This document shows positions 53,300 to 62,173 of a DNA stretch of 64,000 nucleotides, piece after piece. Both the position numbers and the translations under genes were made by a program. How positions within the stretch are numbered: position 1 is the first letter of the stretch; every line of letters starts with the position of its first letter. The notes under the pieces are model-generated. The model was not told the origin of the DNA. It did no database searches and worked only from the letters and a program-made list of their open reading frames with translations. This stretch comes from Paenibacillus sp. MMS20-IR301 (GTDB lineage Bacteria > Bacillota > Bacilli > Paenibacillales > Paenibacillaceae). The DNA lies in contig NZ_CP135275.1 in assembly GCF_032302195.1 (NCBI RefSeq), positions 4,278,001 through 4,342,000 on the forward strand. Direction: 5' to 3'.

Positions 53300-53599
53300 T
53301 TAGAAGCTTTTGTTCTGAGCGGCTTTGATTTCTTTAGAGAGAGTTTCATAACTGTTCGAAACATTTTGCATATGTGTACCAATGTTCTCCAGCGCCTGGC
53401 CAAATGCATCAAAGGTTTTTTGCATGCCTTTCACCTTTTCCGCAAACTCCTTAGCCGCAGCATCCTCCCAGATACTGTTCAGGGTCGTAGCCGTTGTCAT
53501 GATTTTTTTCATTAAAGTGTCGTATTCCTGCTTTTGTTTCAAAACATTTTTTGCCTGTGTTGCCAAACCATCGTAGCTGACCGTTACTTTGTCTGCCAT
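53300..53599 (-). CDS. WXG100-family protein with variant WED motif
   Basis: A 99-residue ESAT-6-like helical hairpin protein. The turn between helices reads NSIWEDAAAKEF, so the WxG motif is W44-E45-D46. The flanking helices (VSYDGLATQAKNVLKQKQEYD and TFDAFGQALENIGTHMQNVSNSYETL) match the family. WXG100 proteins are substrates and partners of the type VII secretion system and often help LXG/WXG toxins to be exported. The gene has a good TAAGGAGTG site and lies 106 bases before the toxin, with a terminator-like hairpin between. Secretion machinery genes are not in the window. Confidence 0.85.
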   Translation of the reverse strand: MADKVTVSYDGLATQAKNVLKQKQEYDTLMKKIMTTATTLNSIWEDAAAKEFAEKVKGMQKTFDAFGQALENIGTHMQNVSNSYETLSKEIKAAQNKSF

Positions 53600-53637
53600 T
53601 ATAAATCACTCCTTAACACTCATATTTTTATATAAAA

Positions 53638-53680
53638 ATGAACTTGAAAAACACAATTTCAGCTTCTGGGAGATCCAAGT
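53638..53680 (-). terminator. Possible hairpin upstream of the WXG100 gene
   Basis: ATGAACTTG and CAAGTTCAT form an inverted pair about 25 bases apart, followed on the minus strand by TTTTTATAT. It could end transcripts of the DUF5704-like gene. The long loop makes this weak. Confidence 0.3.
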
Positions 53681-53787
53681 TCATTAGTATAGCTATGGTT
53701 TTGCTTAATATATATATCGGCCTAATTTTTTAATTATTTTATATTTTATACCTTTTTAAGAATTTTTTTCCTTAATATAAAATAAGC

Positions 53788-56700
53788 TTATCTCCCTTGC
53801 CCCTGATAATCGTTCCGCACAGAAAAGTCTGATTCGAACAGAATGATATCTCCTGAGGAAAAAGAAAAGTGATGTCCCATTTCGTCTGTGTCTCCGGTCA
53901 TCTGGCCTTCAATTGCCCACATATTCGCAATCGGCGCTTTGTAACCCAGAATGCGGGTGCCGGCATCGCTATTTTTGACCGTATAGATTTCGAACTTCAC
54001 CAGGATGTATCCGCCGGTAATGAATTCCTTCTCATGGCCGTCCAGCGCGCCTCCATACTGATTTGCCAAGGACACTATGTTAGTCCCTTTGGGCAGAATG
54101 TATGGGGCAATCGGCAGATTGTATTCCCCGTACCAGTGCTGCACGCTGCGTACAGCGGCAACAGGATTTACCCCATCCGGAATATTCGTTGGACCAACTA
54201 AGGTGCGTGATGTATAGGGCAAAATCTCCAGATTATAGCCTTCGGCAAGCCTGGTTTTGCGCTTTACATACCGCTCATAGAACTTGAGCCAGGTCGTTGT
54301 TGTCCGCTCAGCTTCCGTCAGGATGTAGTTATACTCATAGCTGGCTGCCGTGGTTAATTCCCCGCCCGGTATGTTCCGCAGGCCATCGGCCAGGCGGTAG
54401 GTGCGGGTATAACTTAGCTTGTCCTTCGGCGAGCCAACGCCAATCATCTTATTACCGGAACCCGAGATATCATAGTACAGGTCAACAGGCGCTGCGCTTC
54501 CTCCGGACTTCGGTATAAAGTAGAAGCTTGGCTCAATCCGTATCCCCTCTCCCGGCTGCCACAGATTCCCGATCGTCCGGAAATCGAACAGAAACGAGTA
54601 ACCGTTATGGGGAACGGTCAATTGCTCCGCGGGATGTGAGCCTTTGCGGATAGGGAGCTGCCACTGTCTTTGTCCGCTTAAAGCCGTTGGTGCACCATTC
54701 TCATCGTTCCCGCCCGTATAATACATTGCGCTGCTATGGTCCAGGTTGCCCGTTCCCGTGCGGAATACTTTTTCAAACCGGAAATCCCCGATATCCCAGA
54801 TCCGGAAATCGAACAGCCGGCCGACCACCCCGACATTAAAGCTCTCCGCTGCACAGTAATTTGCCAGATTGCCGTTCAGATTCACCTGACACAGCTCTGC
54901 CCCGTCCGACGGTGCATTGATGGCCCAGGACTGTGTTTGAATGGTATAGTCCCCTTCGTTAACCCAAGTAGGCATGGTAAAGTTCATGGAAGGTGTCCCG
55001 ACAGGGATATTGATCCAGGTATTTTCCGGGTAATACTGACCCTCTTGGAACACGCCGAACGGAAACAGGATACGTTTGTTCTGCGTGTACTTGCCATAAT
55101 CCCGGTTGCCATAACCGGGGATATTCAGGTGCTGCCCGCTCTCCGTAAAGTAAACAGTAAAGGGCCGGTCCAAAATCAGCACCGTCCGGGCATAATCCGG
55201 TACCATCCGCTGGTCGTAAGGACGGTTGTCATCCGGGAGAAGCGAATAGTTGACGACTGGTGTGTGTACAGTGATGGAGTTAATGCCGTTGATGGGATAT
55301 GACTTACCTTGTGAACCGCCATTGATATTCCCGCTCATCGGAGCATAAGTAATCTCTCCGGAGCTGGGGAGATAGGCTGCGTTCAAATGCGTTGGTTCAA
55401 TTGTATGCCCCGGACTGTACAGTACGTTATCACCAATGGGCTGCGGATTCGGAATCGTCCCCGGAGCTTGACCACTCTCCGTTACTTCACTTCCATTCAT
55501 GATGGTCTGTCCCATGAACACGAAGCTGTCATTCTGCACTTGAATTTTCTTGGCAGCTTCCTCAGCCTTGGACCGAAAAGTTTCCAATTCATCGGGAGGC
55601 TCCGGCTTGGTTGTTCCTCCCTGCACATCACTTGCCGGAACCGTGATTGGAGCCGGAGCCACAGGAGGTAAATATTTGCCCTTAATCTCCGTAGAGAATT
55701 CTGGAGCTGTATATCCGCTTGGTTCTATAGTTAATTGCCCCCCGGGAAGCGCATTATTCATTAATAACACTCTGCCAAGTCCATAAATTTCAAGCGTATT
55801 TACAGTCCAGTACGAATAAGAACGGGTAATACTGTAAGGATATACCACCGGCTTCGGTTCACTCTTAGGATCCGGAACACTCCCTCCTCCGGTAGGTGCC
55901 GGTTTAGTGGGGTCCCATTTCAGGGTATATGTCTTATTAATTTTAATGTTATATGTACAGGTGCCTTTCATCTCTACAAACTTATTCTGATAAAGATAAC
56001 TGTTGGCAGAAGCATGACCATACAAGCTTTCAGAACTTGGGATCCCCTGAAGCACATCAAACTGCTCATTCCCGCGCTGATCCGCCCGGATCTCGGCAGC
56101 AACACCGGGTTCCAGAAACTCACCGGAGATGGTTTGACCCGGAACGGGGTTTGTACAGGCTACCGCCGAGTTTCCGGGTGTTGGTCCTGGTGTCGGGGAA
56201 GGCGAAGCCGTCCCTTTAATATATACGACATATTCACTAGGGTAGCGGTAGCTATAGGTTTTAAAGCTATATTTAAAATTAGAATAGTAATACAACATCG
56301 CAGCATTACCTGCTGCCAGCTTCCGATAATACTTTGCATTATCATGGCGCTGGGTAAACGTGATAGTAGCTTTACCCAAGCTTATTTGCCCGGCATCCGG
56401 CTCACCTGCCTCGGCAGTATAATAAGGGAAATATTTAATGATATGGATTGAAGCGTCGGGCTCCCCTTTGTCCTCATCAGATGCCTTTATTTCTCCGTAC
56501 CTTACCTCTACATTCTCATTCATTTGATCGTGCGGGTTCAGAATATCCAGAACAGCGGGTGTGTTATCTAAGTAAGCTGTACTAAATATATTGGGATATT
56601 GAATGTTTTTAAAAGCTTTGTTACGGACATATTGGACGGTCTGCTGAACCAATACATTCGGATATGCATCCGCAGGGGGACTCGTTCCGGATCGTTTGGG

Positions 56701-57168
56701 CGGAGTCCCCAAATTAGTAATACTGTCGTAATCTCCTCCAAGCCCTTCCGTCCAATGCACACTGTCACTGCCCAGCTGCCAGGCAAACCAGCCTCCATTG
56801 GCAGTATTATCCTCAGACTCAAATACAACAGGCTCTCCTGAGAATTGCACTGCTTCATTATACGTCCTGCTGTTCACCTGGACTGTCCGCACGACCTCGC
56901 CATCCCGCTTGAACTCGATTTTGGTGATTGTATTTCCTTGTCCTGCATCGAGCCCCAACGGCTTTGTTTTTAGTCCTGTATAACGGTAAAATATTGAATT
57001 AGAATCTTTAATTGCAGCATTTCCGTTTGTATTATAATTATTGATTAGTTCAACTGTCTTCCAGATGTGTTCCTCTGCTTCGGCAGCCTTTCCTGTTGAG
57101 GCGGTGAAGGCTATCAATGTTATAACAACTAATAATCCCAATACACCTATAGCCTTAATCCCTTTCAT
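53788..57168 (-). CDS. Large secreted DUF5704-like protein, locus 3
   Basis: A 1126-residue exported protein with a signal peptide (MKGIKAIGVLGLLVVITLIAF, cleavage near GKAAEA). Its domains look mostly beta. The region from YPINGINSITVHTPVV through FDFRIWDIGDFRFEKVFR and LYYDISGSGNKMIGVGSPKDKLSYTRTYRL to the end resembles DUF5704 of Paenibacillus surface loci. The segment around residues 330-630 is shared with the truncated paralogue at 58977-60887. The ATG at 57168 follows GAGGGG. It lies 18 bases after the SLH gene, and an attached surface partner is inferred. No enzyme motif was found. Confidence 0.6.
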   Translation of the reverse strand: MKGIKAIGVLGLLVVITLIAFTASTGKAAEAEEHIWKTVELINNYNTNGNAAIKDSNSIFYRYTGLKTKPLGLDAGQGNTITKIEFKRDGEVVRTVQVNSRTYNEAVQFSGEPVVFESEDNTANGGWFAWQLGSDSVHWTEGLGGDYDSITNLGTPPKRSGTSPPADAYPNVLVQQTVQYVRNKAFKNIQYPNIFSTAYLDNTPAVLDILNPHDQMNENVEVRYGEIKASDEDKGEPDASIHIIKYFPYYTAEAGEPDAGQISLGKATITFTQRHDNAKYYRKLAAGNAAMLYYYSNFKYSFKTYSYRYPSEYVVYIKGTASPSPTPGPTPGNSAVACTNPVPGQTISGEFLEPGVAAEIRADQRGNEQFDVLQGIPSSESLYGHASANSYLYQNKFVEMKGTCTYNIKINKTYTLKWDPTKPAPTGGGSVPDPKSEPKPVVYPYSITRSYSYWTVNTLEIYGLGRVLLMNNALPGGQLTIEPSGYTAPEFSTEIKGKYLPPVAPAPITVPASDVQGGTTKPEPPDELETFRSKAEEAAKKIQVQNDSFVFMGQTIMNGSEVTESGQAPGTIPNPQPIGDNVLYSPGHTIEPTHLNAAYLPSSGEITYAPMSGNINGGSQGKSYPINGINSITVHTPVVNYSLLPDDNRPYDQRMVPDYARTVLILDRPFTVYFTESGQHLNIPGYGNRDYGKYTQNKRILFPFGVFQEGQYYPENTWINIPVGTPSMNFTMPTWVNEGDYTIQTQSWAINAPSDGAELCQVNLNGNLANYCAAESFNVGVVGRLFDFRIWDIGDFRFEKVFRTGTGNLDHSSAMYYTGGNDENGAPTALSGQRQWQLPIRKGSHPAEQLTVPHNGYSFLFDFRTIGNLWQPGEGIRIEPSFYFIPKSGGSAAPVDLYYDISGSGNKMIGVGSPKDKLSYTRTYRLADGLRNIPGGELTTAASYEYNYILTEAERTTTTWLKFYERYVKRKTRLAEGYNLEILPYTSRTLVGPTNIPDGVNPVAAVRSVQHWYGEYNLPIAPYILPKGTNIVSLANQYGGALDGHEKEFITGGYILVKFEIYTVKNSDAGTRILGYKAPIANMWAIEGQMTGDTDEMGHHFSFSSGDIILFESDFSVRNDYQGQGR

Positions 57169-57186
57169 CAAAACCCCTCTTCCTTG

Positions 57187-58440
57187 TTAATCACCATGAG
57201 GAGATACGGATAGAAGAACTTCATGTACAAAATAGTAATTAGATCTAACAGATGTCTGCATACTTATAGAAACAGATGACCACAACTGCTCTTTCCCGAC
57301 TTTAGGGATAATATAATAAGGAGAATCCTTGTATTCTTTTACATGTACAGATGCAGGTACAGTTAAAATCCCTTTATCTCTTCCGGGCTTATGCGAATCG
57401 CCTATCCCATCTATATTAACCCTAGCGTAGTTATAGGAACTATAATGCTCCGGATCATCATTCTTAACCGTTGATTTCCAATAAATGAGATATGCTTTTT
57501 TATAGTTTGAAACAGGAAATCCAGGATTGTTGTATTCTCCAAAACTCCATTTGAGTGTGTTCAGCGGAGGAACATTTTTCAGATTGGGATCGTGTGGATC
57601 CTCCAGATCAATCGCAACCAGTTCGTGCAGGGTAGCAGAATATTTTCCATCCTTAGAATTTAGCGTCAGCTTATCTTCCCTCCATTGACCTTCACGCCCC
57701 CCAAATGGAGACCAACTTCCATCATAGTCAAAGTACTCCGGCATCATCGTGAAAACATTCGTCTTATGCCACGCTAATTCTGCGCTGCTGATAGCATACT
57801 TATCTGTTTTGAGTTTGCCGCCGCTAAGTACAGTTATTACGCGTTCAACCGTCACAACAGCTTGCGCTCTCGTGGTATGTTCCTTTTCTCCAAGCTTGCC
57901 TGCACCTAGTCCGGAGATCAGGCCTGTTTTGGCAGCCAGATACATCCACTTATTGTCTAAATTATTCAATTTGGTGGTCATATACATCCATCTGTTGTCT
58001 ATCTCTGTATCTAACCCAGCGGCCCGGGCAGCAATGCACGCCATTTCTTGGCGGGTAATCTTCCGGTTCCATTCCACCTCAGAATTAGCAAGATCCCCAG
58101 TGGCATAAAAGCCTGCCTGTTCCGCAGCTCCCACATAACTTTCATACCATTTGCCTTCAGATGCTTCTACTGGCTGTCCGGTTGCGGTCACGATCATTTT
58201 AATGAATTCAGCCCGGGTTACACTGGCATCAGGCATAAATAGTCCTCCTGGATACCCCTCCGCATAACCTTTATTTACTGCGGTATCAATTCCTGATTTC
58301 GCCCAATGATCAGCGGGAACATCCGTAAACGCAGCAGTTGCCGCTCCGGCTTCAGGATTGGATGAGTATGCCAGCCCCAAAGTAAATAACAAGAAAAACA
58401 GGACTACCTTTTTATTGAGTTTCTTCATACAAATAATCAA
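57187..58440 (-). CDS. SLH-domain surface protein (second copy)
   Basis: A 417-residue exported protein. A signal peptide (MKKLNKKVVLFFLLFTLGLAYSS in the shorter reading) is followed by three SLH modules: FTDVPADHWAKSGIDTAVNKGY with GLFMPDASVTRAEFIKM; KWYESYVGAAEQAGF with KITRQEMACI; and LAAKTGLISGLGAGKLGEKEHTTRAQAVV. These bind pyruvylated wall polymer. DNRWMYM and DNKWMYL form a short internal duplication. The C-terminal 180 residues are unassigned. TTG at 58440 is the best start (AGGGAG eight bases before). It is a diverged paralogue of the SLH protein at 60898. Confidence 0.8.
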   Translation of the reverse strand: MIICMKKLNKKVVLFFLLFTLGLAYSSNPEAGAATAAFTDVPADHWAKSGIDTAVNKGYAEGYPGGLFMPDASVTRAEFIKMIVTATGQPVEASEGKWYESYVGAAEQAGFYATGDLANSEVEWNRKITRQEMACIAARAAGLDTEIDNRWMYMTTKLNNLDNKWMYLAAKTGLISGLGAGKLGEKEHTTRAQAVVTVERVITVLSGGKLKTDKYAISSAELAWHKTNVFTMMPEYFDYDGSWSPFGGREGQWREDKLTLNSKDGKYSATLHELVAIDLEDPHDPNLKNVPPLNTLKWSFGEYNNPGFPVSNYKKAYLIYWKSTVKNDDPEHYSSYNYARVNIDGIGDSHKPGRDKGILTVPASVHVKEYKDSPYYIIPKVGKEQLWSSVSISMQTSVRSNYYFVHEVLLSVSPHGD

Positions 58441-58461
58441 AAAATACACTCCCTCTCATAG

Positions 58462-58611
58462 TTAATACGGATAGGCACAATCCTCCACAAAATATCCTTT
58501 CCTCGCCGCCTCCTCCGGATCGAACAGACTCTCAATCACATTGGCTCCGGCAGGCAAGCAGCTTTCACCATAAGCGGTACGCCTGCCCGCAGCATTCCGG
58601 GTACCTATCAG
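58462..58611 (-). pseudogene. C-terminal fragment of the 326-residue pilus protein (duplication junction)
   Basis: Reads LIGTRNAAGRRTAYGESCL through FVEDCAYPY on the minus strand, ending in a stop at 58462. Bases 58475-58611 match 62184-62320 over 137 bases with one mismatch, so this is the end of a second copy of the gene at 62174-63154. It stands directly before the second SLH gene, as the full gene does before the first, marking the junction of a tandem duplication. Confidence 0.9.
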
Positions 58612-58626
58612 CAATGTTCTCGCAAC

Positions 58627-58962
58627 TTATGCAATATTGAATTTTTGTTTGATTTCTAGTAATCGAGCTTCAACCTCATCTTTAACAATTGGATTCCGTA
58701 TTAAATAGTCCATGCTTGCTTCATTTAAATACTGATAGAAAGTTGGATAATCCAATACAATTGTCTGATCTTCCTCTACCGCAGGGTAGTCAAAAAAATA
58801 ACAAACTCCCTCACTTCCGAAATAACCTTCTTCCCACTCATCTAACTCACCAGCAAAAACACACCAAACGCTCTCACTACCACCAAATCCATTTCCATTG
58901 CAATAGTTGTTAAGTGCTTCTAAAAAATATTTCCCCTCAAGGTGTCGATAATACATTTCCAA
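58627..58962 (-). CDS. CdiI-type ribonuclease-toxin immunity protein, orphan and 5'-truncated
   Basis: About 111 residues, acidic and aromatic-rich. WCVFAGELDEWEEGYFGSEGVCYFFDYPAVEE and VLDYPTFYQYLNEASMDYLI are the pattern of the ribonuclease toxin immunity protein CdiI family, from memory. The frame continues upstream without a stop (LTEKELLEMYYRHLEGKYF) into the truncated DUF5704 gene, and no good ribosome site exists. The true start therefore seems lost at a breakpoint near 58985; TTG 58962 or ATG 58956 would be the only starts. No toxin gene accompanies it. The downstream breakpoint at about 58612 borders the duplicated fragment. Confidence 0.6.
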   Translation of the reverse strand: MEMYYRHLEGKYFLEALNNYCNGNGFGGSESVWCVFAGELDEWEEGYFGSEGVCYFFDYPAVEEDQTIVLDYPTFYQYLNEASMDYLIRNPIVKDEVEARLLEIKQKFNIA

Positions 58963-58976
58963 TAATTCTTTTTCTG

Positions 58977-60887
58977 TTAGTCTGAGTTGACGACGGGTGT
59001 GTGTACAGTGATGAAGTTAATGCCGTTGATGGGATATGCCCGGTCCCCCTGCCCCTCCACATTCTCCGGAAGCATCGTGTAATTTATGGAGCCGGAGCTG
59101 GCTGCATTTGCCCGGTTGAGCAGACTCCGGTTGATCAGTAACTGACCTTGATAAAGCACATCGCCTCCGATAACCTGCGGATCAGGAACCCTTCCCGGAA
59201 CAGGCCCGGTCTTCGTGGAGACGGTATCATCCATAATCATCTGTCCGTTAAATACCAGCCGGTCATTCTGCACCTTTGGATCGTGAGTTTGCGATTCTGC
59301 AAGACTTTTAAGGTCAGCTAAATCATCAACATCGCCAGGGCCTGGTTCATGATCCCCGCCATCGACCACATCCGGTGTGAACGACAGGGTTCCTGTCTCT
59401 TGAGGAACAACATGCTCTTCCACCACGGCGCTGTTGGCAAGTTCAACCGCCGGAGTATTATAGTTGTTAGGGTATAGTGTGACTACCCCTCCCGGCAGGG
59501 CATAATTCTCCATCATCGCCCGGTCGATTTGATAGACGGATAACTGATCGATCTGCCAGTACGCATATTCTCTAGGCGTTAATTCAAAGGTATAGGTTTT
59601 GTCAAAGGATGATTCTTTGGGAAGCGGGTCCTGGGGGATCGGATCTTCTCCATCCTCTCCCGGAAGATCCGGCTGCGCTTCCTCCCACTTAGTAGGATAG
59701 GTAACATCCACACTACAGGAATAGCGTATCTGCCCTGCCATATTGGCAAAGGTATGTTCAAATAAATAATTCTTTCCCCAAGCATTGGCGTATAAGTGAT
59801 CTGAGGTAGGAATTCCGGTCGGTGCATCAAAGTGTATTCCATTCACTGCATCATCACCAAGAATCACCCCTGTCGCACCCGGTTCCATAAATGATGCTTG
59901 CGGAGCCGCGATCTTATTCGGCGGTTGAATGGTGTAGGTGCATTCGCCCGAGCCCGAGCCTTCTCCCCCGCCGCCTACGGTTATGGTAGCAGTTCCATAC
60001 AGCGAGTAAGGATATTTGTTCCACTTGGCTGTAATATGTGCAGTCCCTTCTGCATGGGCCACAACTTTCCCATACTGGTCTACGGTAGCTACTGCTGAAT
60101 TATCTGAGCTCCAGGTCGTGTTCGTCGTCGCCGATGTCACATCGTTCCAATTGTTGGGGAATTCGGACATGTTAGTAGCCATCGTCCGCACCTGAGCCTG
60201 CAGATTTTTCGAACCATTAACTTGAAGAGTGGCATTTTGGAGTACACGCATTTGTTTCTTTTCAACTACATATCCTTCGTATTTTACATCCATTGGAATA
60301 TAGTATTCTGCTGTATATTTATTTGCCCCATCCGCTCTAGTACCAAATTTTGTTCTTAAATCATAACTTAATGGAGAACCCGTATAGACCTTTATGTTGG
60401 CTGTCATTGAACCTGCCTGAAACACCGGATCTTCACCGGCGACAGCTGGCGCATAACTCCCAACTGATTGCCAAGCCATATCTGAGATGGCCAGATCTTT
60501 GATTTCAGTTATGGGAAACGCATTATCTCTTTGGTCTTTCATAGATTCAGGGGCATAATCTCTCATATCCAAAATAAAATCGGTACGTTCTTTCTTCGGA
60601 ACCGCAGAATCTCCAGAGCCACTTGTTAAGGTTGTCTTTGGCCCGCCTGTATACGTTGCTGTCCATTCGGGACCATCTGATTGCACCCATACGACTTTGG
60701 GCTTTGCCACTTTCTCTCCTCTTACTTTTACTTTCACAGTCTGCATGGGTGCCAGACCTTGTGGAGTAACATTAATGTCTAGGACCCCTTCCGGGTATCC
60801 CTGATTGAATCCTGTTGCGTAAGACGGAACCGGAAATAGAGCAAGTATTAAAGCTAGAAGGAGTGAACTTACGCCCCATTTTCTCAT
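58977..60887 (-). CDS. Secreted DUF5704-like paralogue with Big2 domain, 3'-truncated
   Basis: A 636-residue exported protein with a signal peptide (MRKWGVSSLLLALILALFPVPSYA). Residues about 255-305 form a Big2-type Ig-like domain (TWSSDNSAVATVDQYGKVVAHAEGTAHITAKW). The region from about 315 on is related to the 1126-residue protein (MEPGATGVILGDDAV, FELTPREYAYWQIDQLSVY, LPGGVVTLYP, YPINGINFITVHTPVV). Homology stops at VVN, where the longer paralogue continues for another 480 residues; here a stop comes two codons later. The last codons come from the immunity-gene sequence. It is a truncated gene that may still be expressed. Confidence 0.75.
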   Translation of the reverse strand: MRKWGVSSLLLALILALFPVPSYATGFNQGYPEGVLDINVTPQGLAPMQTVKVKVRGEKVAKPKVVWVQSDGPEWTATYTGGPKTTLTSGSGDSAVPKKERTDFILDMRDYAPESMKDQRDNAFPITEIKDLAISDMAWQSVGSYAPAVAGEDPVFQAGSMTANIKVYTGSPLSYDLRTKFGTRADGANKYTAEYYIPMDVKYEGYVVEKKQMRVLQNATLQVNGSKNLQAQVRTMATNMSEFPNNWNDVTSATTNTTWSSDNSAVATVDQYGKVVAHAEGTAHITAKWNKYPYSLYGTATITVGGGGEGSGSGECTYTIQPPNKIAAPQASFMEPGATGVILGDDAVNGIHFDAPTGIPTSDHLYANAWGKNYLFEHTFANMAGQIRYSCSVDVTYPTKWEEAQPDLPGEDGEDPIPQDPLPKESSFDKTYTFELTPREYAYWQIDQLSVYQIDRAMMENYALPGGVVTLYPNNYNTPAVELANSAVVEEHVVPQETGTLSFTPDVVDGGDHEPGPGDVDDLADLKSLAESQTHDPKVQNDRLVFNGQMIMDDTVSTKTGPVPGRVPDPQVIGGDVLYQGQLLINRSLLNRANAASSGSINYTMLPENVEGQGDRAYPINGINFITVHTPVVNSD

Positions 60888-60897
60888 ACCGCCTCAC

Positions 60898-62133
60898 CTA
60901 ATCCTCTTTCAATTCATAATAGAGCCAGGTCCCGTCATCCATCGTCAATCCCTTTTTCCCTTGTGTAACTTCTAAGAATTTCACCTGCCATAAAGTAACC
61001 CCTTTTCCGTCCATATAGTTGGCAAAGAATTGTTGAGGCTCATCATAGGGTAAAGTATTATATCCATATTTATTTTTGAGATTATCAGTTACTGTTCTCG
61101 ATCCTACAAATAAACCACTATCTTGATCACTGAAATAATCACCTATGGAGAATGGACTTATCAACGGATAAATAGTAACTTCCACATACGCTCTGTATAT
61201 TCCACGTCTATCCAACCTGTCTATGATTTCATCTTCATCGAAAAACAATGGTGCATAAATGCCTTTAGGGTTTTTGGGAGCCTGTGCATCCACAATAATG
61301 AAATGATTTAATTTAACAATGCATCTTTTATTTTTGTAAGTGAATGTTTTTCCCGCAATATCATTGAAGGAAGATCGCCCCGTGGTAAACGGGCTAATGC
61401 TCTCCATATTCGTCCGCTTGGTTCCCACTTCCCGCAGCTCATTTAACCCCACGAAGCTGGCGGCCGGCTGCTGGCTGACCGTATTTAAACGCAGCAGAAT
61501 GGCTGAGGCTTCAGCGCGGGTCGCCTGCTTGGTTAGTCCAAATGATCCATCCGGATAGCCGCTCATCAGCTTGGTTCCCAACGAAACGGCAATATACGGA
61601 GCTTGGGACTGTGAGATGCCCGGTTTAAAATATTCTTTTACCGGAAGCACCGTTGTAGCTGTGTCCTGCAAAGCCTGCTTATAATCTGCGTCACCTGCCG
61701 CAAGTCCGGAGCTCATCCATTTGGCAATTTCCATACGTGTAATGGGTGTGCTTGGCTTGAACCCGTTAGGATAATCACTCGGATTAACATAACCCAGCGA
61801 AACCGCCCGATTAACTTCCTCCTCACTCCAGTGGCCTGCCAGATCTGCAAAAACATTCGTTTGAGCATTCTCAGCCTGTACCTTCGTTGCCCTGGATAAT
61901 AACGCCGCAAACTCTGCACGCGTTACAGTCCCATTCGGTTTAAAGGTGCCGTCGGCATACCCTTTGAAGTATCCACTTTTCACTGCCGTATCGATAGCCG
62001 CTTTAGCCCAGTGTCCTTTAATGTCCGTAAATGTAACAGTCTGCTCTGCTGCTAGCACTGGACGAATCTGCACCAGCAAACTTGTGCATACCATAGAAAC
62101 AATCAATAGACCGTTAAGTATTATTTTTTTCAT
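60898..62133 (-). CDS. SLH-domain surface protein (first copy)
   Basis: A 411-residue exported protein with a signal peptide (MKKIILNGLLIVSMVCTSLLV) and three SLH modules: FTDIKGHWAKAAIDTAVKSGYFKGYADGTF with VTRAEFAALL; FADLAGHWSEEEVNRAVSLGYV with ITRMEIAKWM; and YIAVSLGTKLMSGYPDGSFG with ATRAEASAILLRL. The C-terminal 180 residues are beta-rich and unassigned. It anchors itself and perhaps its operon partners to the cell wall. It starts 40 bases after the 326-residue gene and ends 10 bases before the truncated DUF5704 gene. The site GGGGAGGACCAT precedes the ATG. Confidence 0.88.
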   Translation of the reverse strand: MKKIILNGLLIVSMVCTSLLVQIRPVLAAEQTVTFTDIKGHWAKAAIDTAVKSGYFKGYADGTFKPNGTVTRAEFAALLSRATKVQAENAQTNVFADLAGHWSEEEVNRAVSLGYVNPSDYPNGFKPSTPITRMEIAKWMSSGLAAGDADYKQALQDTATTVLPVKEYFKPGISQSQAPYIAVSLGTKLMSGYPDGSFGLTKQATRAEASAILLRLNTVSQQPAASFVGLNELREVGTKRTNMESISPFTTGRSSFNDIAGKTFTYKNKRCIVKLNHFIIVDAQAPKNPKGIYAPLFFDEDEIIDRLDRRGIYRAYVEVTIYPLISPFSIGDYFSDQDSGLFVGSRTVTDNLKNKYGYNTLPYDEPQQFFANYMDGKGVTLWQVKFLEVTQGKKGLTMDDGTWLYYELKED

Positions 62134-62173
62134 TATGGTCCTCCCCTATTATATTGAGCTCATTCATTTCCCT

